Shown piece by piece: positions 1 through 11,112 of a DNA stretch of 64,000 nt. How positions within the stretch are numbered: position 1 is the stretch's first letter; the number at the start of each line of letters is the position of its first letter. The notes below the pieces were generated by a model. The model did not search any database. It saw nothing but the letters and a program-made list of their open reading frames with translations, and had not been told where the DNA came from. This DNA is from Streptacidiphilus rugosus AM-16 (GTDB taxonomy: Bacteria; Actinomycetota; Actinomycetes; Streptomycetales; Streptomycetaceae). The stretch is from contig NZ_JQMJ01000004.1 of the NCBI RefSeq assembly GCF_000744655.1, positions 6,572,001-6,636,000 of the forward strand, read 5' to 3'. The position numbers and the translations under genes are program-made.

Positions 1-1073
1 AGCGGGTCGGCTTCGGCGAGCGGCAGCGTGACCAGGAATCCGGAGAGCTGGTTGCCCAGCTCGGCCTCCCCCGCCCTGGGCCGGTGGCTCACCGGCACCA
101 GCACCTGGGTACGGCGGGCGGCCGGGTCGTAGCCGAGTTCGAGGAACCAGCGCCGCAGCGCGCCGGCGAGCACGACCAGGGTCATGTCGTGGAGCGTGCC
201 GCCGAAGGTGCGCCGCAGTTGGCGGAGCTCGCGCAGGTCCAGCGAGGCGAGCGAGACGACGGGCCGGCCGGGCTCCCCCGAGGTCGAGGGCGAGGTGCGC
301 AGCGGCGTCGTGGCAGGCAGCAGCAGCGGGCTGCCCAGGGGCTTGCGCGGCACGCCGACGAGGTGGCCGTGGTAGGGCGCGGGGACGACCGGGCGTCTGC
401 CCTGGCCCAGCCGGGTGCCGACACTGGTGGCGACGTCGGCCAGGATCCCCGCCGAGCGCACGGTGCGGCGCACCAGCCGGTCCACCCCGGACCAGAGCGG
501 CTGCCCCGCCCCGGCGGAGCCCTGGTCGGCGGGATCGGCGGGGTCAGGGCCGACGGCATCGGGGGCGACCGCCTCGGCCAGCGCCCGGCCGCGGCCGAGG
601 CGGTCCAGCAGTCTGACCGCCACCTCCACCGCGCGCAGTCCGTCGGCGGCGGCGTGATGCAGTTTCAGCAGCAGGTCGAAGCCCAGCTCCGGCCGCCCGT
701 CGGTGAGCAGGTGCAGCTCCCAGGGTGCACGGTCCCGCGCCAGCGGCGCCGCCATCAGCTCGGCGGTCAGCCGCTCCAGCGCACCAGGACCGACCAGTCC
801 GTGCACGCGCACGTGCCGCAGCGCGTCAAAGGACGGGTCCTCGACCCAGCGCGGCGGGTCGAACGGGTTCCACGGCACGTGCACCCGCTGCCGCAGGCGC
901 GGCGCCTGCTCGGCGCGCCCGGCCAGCAGGGTGGCCAGGGCGGCGGGGTCGGCGGGGCCACCGGGGCCGAACCTGAGCAGCGCCCCCAGGTGCATGGGGG
1001 ACCGGGTGGACTCCAGGCTCCAGAACGTCATGTCCAGAGCGCTGAGACTCGCGGTCGTGGCCGCCACGGGCAC
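1..1073 (-). CDS. WS/DGAT-family acyltransferase (partial, C-terminus beyond window)
   Basis: Wax ester synthase/diacylglycerol acyltransferase family: transfers an acyl group from a CoA or carrier-protein thioester to an alcohol. The catalytic motif HHAAADG (HHxxxDG) is at about residues 139-145, and the N-terminus reads LSALDMTFWSLE, close to the family's usual LSALDxxFL opening. About 357 residues are present; the rest lies left of position 1. I chose the GTG at 1073 because the opening motif starts before the internal ATG at 1031; GAAGAGG lies just upstream, and a GTG at 1067 is an alternative. It is the last visible leftward gene after the main operon and has its own heptamer-repeat site at 1140-1157. 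In a gene cluster such an enzyme could esterify the product, but the substrate is unknown. Confidence 0.8.
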   Translation of the reverse strand, partial: MPVAATTASLSALDMTFWSLESTRSPMHLGALLRFGPGGPADPAALATLLAGRAEQAPRLRQRVHVPWNPFDPPRWVEDPSFDALRHVRVHGLVGPGALERLTAELMAAPLARDRAPWELHLLTDGRPELGFDLLLKLHHAAADGLRAVEVAVRLLDRLGRGRALAEAVAPDAVGPDPADPADQGSAGAGQPLWSGVDRLVRRTVRSAGILADVATSVGTRLGQGRRPVVPAPYHGHLVGVPRKPLGSPLLLPATTPLRTSPSTSGEPGRPVVSLASLDLRELRQLRRTFGGTLHDMTLVVLAGALRRWFLELGYDPAARRTQVLVPVSHRPRAGEAELGNQLSGFLVTLPLAEADP

Positions 1074-1139
1074 CGCCTCTTCGGGTGGGTGGGTCGGGGT
1101 GGGTTCGCACTGGGGAACGGCTCCACCCTGACGGACGCC

Positions 1140-1157
1140 CCTTGCGGCCCGCCTAAG
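1140..1157 (-). promoter_or_regulatory. Heptamer direct-repeat site before the WS/DGAT gene
   Basis: On the gene-sense strand CTTAGGC (1151-1157) and CGCAAGG (1140-1146) are spaced 11 bp start to start. They match the elements found before other units of the cluster and lie about 70-85 bp upstream of the start codon. Confidence 0.5.
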
Positions 1158-1164
1158 ACCCGCC

Positions 1165-2043
1165 TCACCATGGGTCGATTCCGCTCCCGTCCGCGTCGTC
1201 CTCGCCGAGCACCGAGACGACGGCGTCGACGAAGGTGGTCTCCAGCATGGAGTGGGCGGCGGTGTCCGTCGTGGGCCCGAAGCCCGCGCTGTAGACGGCC
1301 GCGGTGACGGTGAAGTCGTCCCCGACCGGGAATGTGGCGAAGGTCCAGCCCTGCTCGTCGGGACCCGTTCCGTGGTCGACTCCGTGGACGGTGACCCGGT
1401 CCCCGTCCAGGCCGAAGCCGAAGTCGGTGAAGCGGAGCTGCATGCCGAGACCGATCGCCTTGCTGTACGCCTCCTTGAGCGTCCACAGCCGGACCAGCTC
1501 GGGGTCGCGCCGCTCGGGCGGCAGGCCGGCGACGAAGGAGAGCTCGTCCTGGGTGCACCAGTGCCGGGCCAGCCCCTGCTCGTAGAACTCGCGGCGGGCG
1601 TCCTCCACGTCGACGCCCACGAAGCCGTGCGAGGTGATGCCGACCAGGATCAGCCCCTCGGTGTGACTGAGGCTGATGTCCAGGGCGTCGTTGCCGCGCA
1701 GGTAGGGGCGGCCGGTGGAGCGGTAGCCGAGTTCCACCGCGTCCGGCGGGACCTGCAACGCCGCGCCCGCCGCGAACTTGAGCAGGATGCGGGAGGAGGC
1801 GAAGCGGTTGCGCACGTCGGGCCTGGCCAGCTCCAGATAGCGGTTCCAGTCCCGGCCCAGCAGACGCCGCAGCCGAGGACCGGCGGCCTCGTGGGGGCGC
1901 CAGTCCTCGGTGCGGGCGTAGACGAGCGTGGTGCCGCGCAGGGCCAGGTCAGCTCCGATCTGCTGCCAGGGCCCTTCCGGTCCGGTGATCCGGATCGGCG
2001 TGCCGATCGTCGCCGGCGTCGCTGGGTGGGGCGACGCGTTCAT
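1165..2043 (-). CDS. Sfp-type 4'-phosphopantetheinyl transferase
   Basis: Activates carrier proteins by moving phosphopantetheine from CoA to the conserved Ser. The family signatures are visible: GRPYL, then SLSHT, VGVDVE (metal-binding acidic pair) and the KEAYSKAIGLG stretch (W/KEA motif). About 292 residues from the ATG at 2043, somewhat longer than the usual 220-250. It is the last gene of the leftward main operon. Its start overlaps the end of the E2-type acyltransferase gene by about 95 bp in another frame, which is unusually long; I see no good start downstream of the overlap. The cluster has at least five carrier domains to activate (three discrete ACPs, the starter ACP and the PKS ACP), so a dedicated transferase fits. 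A second one is at 29532. Confidence 0.88.
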   Translation of the reverse strand: MNASPHPATPATIGTPIRITGPEGPWQQIGADLALRGTTLVYARTEDWRPHEAAGPRLRRLLGRDWNRYLELARPDVRNRFASSRILLKFAAGAALQVPPDAVELGYRSTGRPYLRGNDALDISLSHTEGLILVGITSHGFVGVDVEDARREFYEQGLARHWCTQDELSFVAGLPPERRDPELVRLWTLKEAYSKAIGLGMQLRFTDFGFGLDGDRVTVHGVDHGTGPDEQGWTFATFPVGDDFTVTAAVYSAGFGPTTDTAAHSMLETTFVDAVVSVLGEDDADGSGIDPW

Positions 2044-2839
2044 CGAAGTCCTCCAGATTCTGCTTGAGCGCACCGAGCACCTCGGCGGCGAGCGCGCCGT
2101 CGACGACGCGGTGGTCGAACGCGAGGCCGAGCCGCATGACCGGAGCCACGGCCAGGCTGCCCGCCCGCACCACCGGCCGGTCGAGCACCCGGCCCAGGTT
2201 GACGGTCAGTGCGGTGCCGCCGGCCGAGTGGAAGCCGTCCACGACGCCGTGGCCCAGGGAGCTGACCGAGACGGTGCCGAAGACCTGCTCGCGTCGGCGC
2301 GGGTCGCGCAGGACGCGGGCGAAGGCCAGCCGGCCGACGGGCACGGGCAGCCGGCCCAGCGCCCGCACCCCGTCGAACTCCGGCAACTCGCCCAGGTCGG
2401 CGGCGCGGTAGCGGTCCAGGCGCAGCTGGATCTCGTCCAGGTCCGCCCGGTCCACGCCCGGCAGCAGCGCCGACAGCACCCGGCGCTGCCCGTCCAGCCG
2501 CCGGTCCAGGGCGAGCTTCGCGGTGACGCCCCCGGTGAAGCGGGTGATCCGCGGGCCGCGCCAGCGACTCGGCCAGCCCGGCGCCATCACCGCGTTGGCC
2601 TCGGGGTGCGCGGCCAGCGCGCGGCCCACCGCGTGCAGCACGTAGCTGACGTAGGAGTAGCCGCGACCCGCCTCGCGGGAGGCGGTGCGGTGCGCCACCA
2701 CCCGCCCCATGTCCACCTCGGTGTCCAGGAAGACCGGGCGCTGCCGGTCCGCGGACTCCAGGAAGTAGAGCGTGTGCCGGCGGCCGGTGACCGGCTCGGT
2801 CCGGGGCGCGGCGGCCGGCCCGGTCGGGGGCGCGGTCAT
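1949..2839 (-). CDS. Stand-alone E2-type (2-oxoacid dehydrogenase) acyltransferase catalytic domain
   Basis: CoA-dependent acyltransferase fold of dihydrolipoamide acyltransferases, 296 residues, with the active-site motif DHRVVDG (His243, Asp247). There is no lipoyl or peripheral-subunit-binding domain, so it is not a dehydrogenase-complex E2. Proteins of this kind (Agg4 in agglomerin, AbyA4 in abyssomicin biosynthesis) acetylate the hydroxymethyl group of a tetronate before elimination. Its start overlaps the ACP stop by 4 bp (ATGA), and the KAS III gene is next in the operon, which matches that cassette. The specific role is inferred from family and context. Confidence 0.85.
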   Translation of the reverse strand: MTAPPTGPAAAPRTEPVTGRRHTLYFLESADRQRPVFLDTEVDMGRVVAHRTASREAGRGYSYVSYVLHAVGRALAAHPEANAVMAPGWPSRWRGPRITRFTGGVTAKLALDRRLDGQRRVLSALLPGVDRADLDEIQLRLDRYRAADLGELPEFDGVRALGRLPVPVGRLAFARVLRDPRRREQVFGTVSVSSLGHGVVDGFHSAGGTALTVNLGRVLDRPVVRAGSLAVAPVMRLGLAFDHRVVDGALAAEVLGALKQNLEDFDERVAPPSDAGDDRHADPDHRTGRALAADRS

Positions 2840-3081
2840 CCCGCCACCGCCACCTGTCGGATCTGGTCGAGGCTGCGGGCCTCCAGCACCCGGCCCACAG
2901 GCACCCGCGTGCCGGTGGCCCGCTCCAGGGCGGAGACGAGCTTGAGCAGGTGCAGCGAGTCCCAGCCGGGCAGCGCGTCGAAGTCGCGGTGCAGCGCCTC
3001 CGCGTCCAGGTCGAGGCCGGTGGCCTCACGCACCAGCGTGAGGTAGTCGTCGGCGGTGGAGATCAGGGTGGTCACGGACAA
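2836..3081 (-). CDS. Acyl carrier protein (discrete, tetronate-cassette type)
   Basis: Small acidic carrier protein of 81 residues with the phosphopantetheine site GWDSL (Ser42). It resembles the ACP at 22073: both have WDSL, then a stretch ending VPVGRVL and an RSL near the C-terminus, so the two are paralogues. It sits between the KAS III and the E2-type acyltransferase and overlaps the latter by 4 bp. It may carry the glyceryl unit made by the FkbH-like protein or an acyl unit. Which ACP serves FkbH cannot be decided from sequence. Confidence 0.88.
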   Translation of the reverse strand: MSVTTLISTADDYLTLVREATGLDLDAEALHRDFDALPGWDSLHLLKLVSALERATGTRVPVGRVLEARSLDQIRQVAVAG

Positions 3082-3136
3082 CTCCCAGCGTGTCGGAGGC
3101 GGTTCGGTGGGTCGGGGAGGCGGCGCGGCCGCGGCA

Positions 3137-4168
3137 TCACAGCTTCTCCAGCGCGAACCCCGCCTTGATCCACTTGCTGGACTCGACCGCGACGGCCAGC
3201 GCCTTCTGGCCGCTGGCCATCTGCTGCAGCAACCGCTCGGTCTGCAGGAAGGGCAGCGCGTTGCCGTTGTTCCCCGTCTCCGCGACGCAGGAGACCTCGA
3301 CGGCGGTCGGCAGGTCCAGGTCGGCGACGATCCTCGCGGTCATCACGCCCGACAGTTGTGGCGGCAGCAGATAGTTCAACTCCTCCGGGGACCAGCCGAG
3401 TTCGCCGAGAAGCTCCCAGAGGATCTCCCCCGCCATCACCGGCACCGACTCCTCGATGGCCTTGTAGTCCTCGTTGATGGCCTGCTTGTCGCTGTCGCGG
3501 TCGGCGACGCCGAACCACTCGATGACCTGGCCCGGCTTACGGCCCAGTCCGGTCACCCGGTTCAGCACCCGGCGCAGCGCGACGGCCTCGCCGACCGGCT
3601 CGGGGCCGAGCACGGCCGCGCCCGCCCCGTCGCCGAACAGCACGTAGTTGACCAGCTCGCTCGGCGCGGCCGAGGCGAGGTCGCGGCGCAGGTCGAGGTG
3701 CTTGCTGCAGACGTCGCCGCCGATCACCAGGCCGGTCGCGCCGGTGCTGGTGACCAGGGTGCGGGCCAGGTCGAGCGCCTGCACCGCCCCGGCGCAGCCG
3801 GACTGCAGCTGGTAGGTGGGGATCTGGTCCAGTCCCAGCAGGTCGGTCACGTGGTTCACGGTGGCCGGCATCAGGGTGTCGGGCGTGGCGGTGCCCATCA
3901 CCACGAAGTCGATGCCGGACGGGTCCAGCCCGGCCGCGGCCATCGCCCGCTCCCCCGCCGACGCGGCCAGGTCGGCGAGGTTCCACCGGACCTCGCCGGT
4001 GGCGAAGTCGCGGGCGAAGTGGCGGGTCTTCGTGCCGATGAAGAGCTCGATCCACTCCTCGCTGACTCCCAGCGTCTTGGCCAGCTGGGCGTTGTCCACG
4101 GGGTCGCCCGGCAGGGCGGTTCCCAGGGAGACCAGGAATGCGTCCTCGGTCTGCGTCACCTTCTCCAC
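3137..4168 (-). CDS. FabH-like KAS III, probable tetronate-forming condensing enzyme
   Basis: 3-Oxoacyl-ACP synthase III family, 343 residues, at normal length. The nucleophile Cys125 lies in QSGCAGA and the Asn region reads ETGNNGN (Asn300). The position of the usual catalytic His (PHQ in FabH) reads PPQ at 269-271, so the His appears replaced by Pro. In tetronate pathways a protein of this family (AbyA1, Agg1) couples a beta-ketoacyl thioester with glyceryl-ACP, forming the C-C and C-O bonds of the ring. Here it follows the PKS gene by about 20 bp, as expected for an enzyme that takes the PKS product. It starts at GTG after a GAGGAGAAG ribosome site; a GTG three codons later is possible. 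Confidence 0.85.
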   Translation of the reverse strand: MEKVTQTEDAFLVSLGTALPGDPVDNAQLAKTLGVSEEWIELFIGTKTRHFARDFATGEVRWNLADLAASAGERAMAAAGLDPSGIDFVVMGTATPDTLMPATVNHVTDLLGLDQIPTYQLQSGCAGAVQALDLARTLVTSTGATGLVIGGDVCSKHLDLRRDLASAAPSELVNYVLFGDGAGAAVLGPEPVGEAVALRRVLNRVTGLGRKPGQVIEWFGVADRDSDKQAINEDYKAIEESVPVMAGEILWELLGELGWSPEELNYLLPPQLSGVMTARIVADLDLPTAVEVSCVAETGNNGNALPFLQTERLLQQMASGQKALAVAVESSKWIKAGFALEKL

Positions 4169-4189
4169 CTTCTCCTCGATGCGTCGCGG

Positions 4190-7200
<3,011 letters not shown>

Positions 7201-7204
<4 letters not shown>

Positions 7205-7491
7205 CGGCCGTCACCCGACTGGGTCTCGAACTCCTCCAGCAGGTGGGTCGCCAGCGCCTCGATGGTCGGGTAGTCCCAGGCCACGGTCGGCTCCAGCACG
7301 AGGTCGAAGTCCTCCTCGATGTCGCCGCAGAGGCTGAGCGCGGCGACGGAGTCCAGGCCGTACTCGGCCAGCGGCACGGTCGGGTCGATCTGGTCCGGCG
7401 TGCGCTTGAGGTAGACCGCGATGCGGTCGACCAGCCAGACGCCGAGCGACTGGGCGGTGTGCTGGGCGGGGCGTGCGGCGATGTCGGTCAT
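7201..7491 (-). CDS. Acyl carrier protein for the fatty acyl starter
   Basis: 96-residue carrier protein with the site GLDSV (Ser48) followed by AALSLCGDIE, a pattern I associate with ACPs that pair with fatty acyl-AMP ligases and PKSs. It lies between the acyl-CoA dehydrogenase genes and the PKS and overlaps the PKS start by 4 bp. It likely holds the chain while the two dehydrogenases desaturate it. The start chosen is ATG at 7491 (MTDIAAR) with GGAGG before it; an in-frame upstream ATG at 7545 would add an 18-residue non-conserved extension overlapping the upstream open reading region. Confidence 0.9.
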
Positions 7492-7552
7492 GGAGGCCTC
7501 CTGGCGGGCTTGCGGGTTCAGTACGGACGTGGGTCGGGCGGACACGGTGCGC

Positions 7553-9289
7553 TCAGCCCGCGAGGGGCGTGTCGTAGAGGTCGAAACTGCGGCGCTCCTC
7601 GAACCGGCGCAGCAGCTCCTGGTGCACCCGCTCGGTGCAGGAAGCGGGCAGGGCGGACGGCTGGTAGCCGAGCCTGCGGACCAGCCGGTCCAGGGCGGCC
7701 GCGGCCCAGGCGGGGTCGGCCAGGAAGGCGTCCTCCTCGCCCGCGCCGCGGGCCCGGGCCTGTCGCCACACGCCGAGCACGGCGGCGCCGGCCAGCACCA
7801 CGGTGTAGCGGTCGGCGAGCGCGAAGCTGGCGGGAGAGGCCAGTGCGGTGCGGTCCTCCAGCGAGAGCGCGAGGCTCTGCTCCTGCACCTGGCGCAGCTC
7901 GTCCATCAGACGCAGCGCCAGCACCTGCAGCGCCACCTCCTCCGGTGAGCCGTCCGGCAGGTCGTCGACGGAGGCGACCAGCGCGGCCGAGAGGCTGTCC
8001 CTGCCGCTGGCCAGTGCGAGCCGCTGATACGGCACCGGCGGCAGTTCGGCGTCCGGCTGGAACAGCGCGTCCGGGGCCGGCTCGTCCTGGAACCAGGAGC
8101 GCCGGGCCAGCCGGGGCAGCTGGGGGATGATGGTGGCCTGGCAGGCGGCGGAGCCGGCGTGGCCCAGGCTGAGCACCGGCAGGTCCCTGATGTGCTTCTG
8201 GAAGATGCCGAACTCGCCCTCGCGGACGTAGAACCGCGCGCCCAGCACGATCGACAGCTCGTACATGGTCTCGGTCAGCAGCTTGGGCACCAGGTACTTG
8301 ACCGCGGAGCCGTAGACGCTGGTCTCCTCCGGCAGCAGGTGCACCGAGCGGGTGCCGACCAGGGAGAGGCTGTCGCTGATCAGCAGGTCCAGGAAGGCGT
8401 TGCCGAGGGTGGCCCTGGCGTGCGGGATGTCCATCACGGACTTCTTGTAGAGCCGGCGGCCGAGCGCGAAGGAGACCACCGTGCGCAGCGCCGTGTCGGC
8501 CGCGCCCAGCGCCATGCCCGGCACCGCGCTGCGGGTGATCTGGAAGGAGCGCAGCGCCAGTTCGACGCCCTGCCCGACGCTGCCGACCAGCGCCTCGGCC
8601 GGGACCGGAGCCTCGTCGAAGTCCAGGCCGGACAGCTGGCACCCGCGCACGCCCACGGTCTCGTAGCGCGGCAGCACGGTCAGCCGCTCGGGGTCGACCT
8701 GCTCGCGCTCGACCATCAGCACCGAGTGGCTGCGCGAGCCGGGCGCGGTGTCGGTGCGGCTGAACAGCAGCCAGGCGTCGGCACGGGCGGCGTTGTTGAT
8801 GACCTGCTTGGCGCCGTGCAACGTGAACGAGCCGTCGGGCTGCCGCCTGGCCTCGAACTCGTTGCGCACGAAGTCGTTGCCGTGCGCGAGCTCGTGGTAC
8901 GCCACCGACACCCGGCCGCCGCGCAACAGGATCTCGGCGAGCCTGGCGCGCTGGGCCTCGCTGCCCTGGGTCCAGACGTTGACCGAGGCCATGAACGAGG
9001 TCACGCCGTAGCCGAGGCCGAGCGCGACGTCCCTGCGGAACACCTGCCGCAGCACCCGCACCAGGGTGTCGATCCGCTCCAGCCTGCCGCCGTGCTCCAC
9101 GGGCACGAACTCGGCGTTCAGCTCCAGCGCCTCCAGGGCCTTCTCCCCGGCCGCCGACAGCTCGCCGGCCTCGTCGGCCTCCAGCAGCCGGGCGTAGCCG
9201 ACGGGGTTGGCGGCGTCGCCAGGATCGCCCAGCGCAGCCTCGATCTCGGCGACCCGAGCCGCGGCGCGGAGCTCCTGGCCGGTCATCAT
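7553..9289 (-). CDS. Acyl-CoA dehydrogenase family flavoenzyme 1
   Basis: 578 residues. Recognisable acyl-CoA dehydrogenase features: VPVEHGGRL near residue 60, a central AHGNDFVRN segment, the INNA stretch in the beta domain, and a C-terminal helical region ending after a long extension beyond the usual 380-400 residues. It is a distant paralogue of the next gene upstream, and the 4-bp overlap implies coupled translation. Pairs of such proteins beside a fatty acyl-AMP ligase and an ACP make 2,3- and further unsaturations in carrier-bound fatty acyl chains (ramoplanin and enduracidin clusters), so I infer desaturation of the starter acyl-ACP. Confidence 0.85.
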   Translation of the reverse strand: MMTGQELRAAARVAEIEAALGDPGDAANPVGYARLLEADEAGELSAAGEKALEALELNAEFVPVEHGGRLERIDTLVRVLRQVFRRDVALGLGYGVTSFMASVNVWTQGSEAQRARLAEILLRGGRVSVAYHELAHGNDFVRNEFEARRQPDGSFTLHGAKQVINNAARADAWLLFSRTDTAPGSRSHSVLMVEREQVDPERLTVLPRYETVGVRGCQLSGLDFDEAPVPAEALVGSVGQGVELALRSFQITRSAVPGMALGAADTALRTVVSFALGRRLYKKSVMDIPHARATLGNAFLDLLISDSLSLVGTRSVHLLPEETSVYGSAVKYLVPKLLTETMYELSIVLGARFYVREGEFGIFQKHIRDLPVLSLGHAGSAACQATIIPQLPRLARRSWFQDEPAPDALFQPDAELPPVPYQRLALASGRDSLSAALVASVDDLPDGSPEEVALQVLALRLMDELRQVQEQSLALSLEDRTALASPASFALADRYTVVLAGAAVLGVWRQARARGAGEEDAFLADPAWAAAALDRLVRRLGYQPSALPASCTERVHQELLRRFEERRSFDLYDTPLAG

Positions 9290-11109
9290 GATGCCTCCTC
9301 AATGGCCTCAAGGGCGTGGTGACCGGCGGCGTGCACCGCTCGGTCCGACGTGTGCGACGGGGGCTGCAGCGACGGGGGCTGCAGCGACAGCGGCAGCAGG
9401 GAGACCAGCCGGCCGGCGTCGCGCAGGGCGAGCGCCGTGTCCAGCACCGCGTCCAGTGCCTCGGCGTCGTCCGCGTCGGGCAGGCCCAGCTGGGTCAGCA
9501 GCCGGGAGAGCGCGGCGCGCAGCCACAGCGCGTGCTGCCACAGCTCCGCTGTACCGCCCCGCTCGGCCTCCGCGCGGGTGTGCACCCACAGGCCGACGCA
9601 GCCGGCCGCGGCGAAGCAGAGCGCGTAGCGGCGGGCCGCCTCGAAGGCCGCGGGCGGGACCTCGGTCACCGCGTCCTGGTGCCCGGCCATCTCCTCGTGC
9701 ACCTGGTCGACCAGCGGCAGCAGCCGCTCGGCGGCGGCCAGGGCGGGCTTCAGCGCCGGGTCCTCGGCGGCGGCGCGGCGCAGCTGCTCCACCGAGCCGG
9801 GCAGCGAGGCGATCACGCCGCTGCCGTGCCGGGCCACCAGCGACAGCCGTTCCGGCGCCAGCGGGGGCAGCGGCTCGGCCAGCCGGTAGGCGCGGACCGC
9901 CCCGGTCACGTCGCCGCTGCCGCGCCGGTGCCCGCGCGCCAGGCTGCGGAACTGGCTGACCAGCGAGTTCAGGTTGACCAGCGTGTTGCCGTCGAAGAGT
10001 CCGACGATGCGGTGGTCCCGGTCGACCTTCTGGAACCGGCCGTCCGCGTAGACGCCCTTCAGGAAGGCCCGCGCGCCGAGCAGCCGGGTGAGCGCGCTGA
10101 TCACGCCCTCGGTACGGGTCGGCACCAGGTACTTGGTGACCGCGGCGCTGACCGAGAGCTCGGCCGGGGCGACGTGCACCAGCCGCGCCGCGATCAGCGA
10201 CAGCGCCTCGTCGGTCAGCACGTCGGCCGTGCTCTCCGCCAGGGTGCGGCGCGCCTGCGGCAGTTCGACCAGGGTGCGCCCGTACAGCGTGCGGGTGCGG
10301 GCGAAGTCCAGGCCGAGCGCCAGCGCGTGGTCGGCCGCGCCGAGCGAGAGGGCCGCGCACATGGTCCGGGTGAGCTGGAGCGCCTTCAGCACCGTCTCCA
10401 GTCCGCCGCCCAGCGCACCGACGACGGCGTCGGCGGGGACGGGCGCCCGGTCGAACGCGATGCCGGAGATGTCGGCGCCGCGGATGCCGTGCGTGCGCAC
10501 CTTGTCGAGATGTCGGTAGCTCTCGGCGGGCAGTTCTCTCTTGTCGACCAGCAGCACCGAGAAGGACCGCGGTCCGCCGGCCGGGTCGGTCCGGGAGAGC
10601 ACCGAGAGCAGCGAGCCCCGGGTGGCGTTGTTGATCAGCCACTTCTCGCCGGAGACCAGGAATCCGCCGTCCGCGTCGGGCTCGGCGCAGACCTCGCCCG
10701 CCAGCAGGTCGCTGCCGTGGGCGCGCTCGGTCAGTCCCAGCGAGACCGGCAGTCCGGCGCGGATCGCGACGCCGAGCCTGCGCGCCTGCTCGTCGGTGCC
10801 GGACACCCAGACGCAGACGCCGCCCAGGTAGGTCTTGCCGTGGCCGATCGCGACGGTCAGGTCGCGCCGGGCCACGGTCCGCATGATCTGCAGCAGCTGC
10901 TCGTAGCTCTGCAGCCGCCCGCCGTGCTCGGCCGGCACGTAGTACTCGTGCAGTCCCAGCTCCTCGAGCCGGGCGCAGATCTCGGCGGGGAACTCCTCGC
11001 GCTCGTCCAGCGCCAGGCAGTTGGTGTGGCTGAAGACGGTGTCCCGCAGCTCGGGGTCGCCGAGCTGCCACTCCAGTCGCTCGGCCGTGCGGTAGGCGGC
11101 GTGGTCCAC
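9286..11109 (-). CDS. Acyl-CoA dehydrogenase family flavoenzyme 2
   Basis: 607 residues, same architecture as its neighbour: VPAEHGGRL near residue 60, then AHGSDLLAG, SGEKWLINNAT and the flavin-side region TRTLYGRTLVELPQAR. The GTG start at 11109 lies 3 bp after the ligase stop. Two dehydrogenases in series suggest two desaturations, for example a 2,4-diene, before polyketide extension. I cannot assign which bond each makes. The C-terminal 170 residues are an extension not found in primary-metabolism acyl-CoA dehydrogenases. Confidence 0.85.
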   Translation of the reverse strand: MDHAAYRTAERLEWQLGDPELRDTVFSHTNCLALDEREEFPAEICARLEELGLHEYYVPAEHGGRLQSYEQLLQIMRTVARRDLTVAIGHGKTYLGGVCVWVSGTDEQARRLGVAIRAGLPVSLGLTERAHGSDLLAGEVCAEPDADGGFLVSGEKWLINNATRGSLLSVLSRTDPAGGPRSFSVLLVDKRELPAESYRHLDKVRTHGIRGADISGIAFDRAPVPADAVVGALGGGLETVLKALQLTRTMCAALSLGAADHALALGLDFARTRTLYGRTLVELPQARRTLAESTADVLTDEALSLIAARLVHVAPAELSVSAAVTKYLVPTRTEGVISALTRLLGARAFLKGVYADGRFQKVDRDHRIVGLFDGNTLVNLNSLVSQFRSLARGHRRGSGDVTGAVRAYRLAEPLPPLAPERLSLVARHGSGVIASLPGSVEQLRRAAAEDPALKPALAAAERLLPLVDQVHEEMAGHQDAVTEVPPAAFEAARRYALCFAAAGCVGLWVHTRAEAERGGTAELWQHALWLRAALSRLLTQLGLPDADDAEALDAVLDTALALRDAGRLVSLLPLSLQPPSLQPPSHTSDRAVHAAGHHALEAIEEAS

Positions 11110-11112
11110 GGC

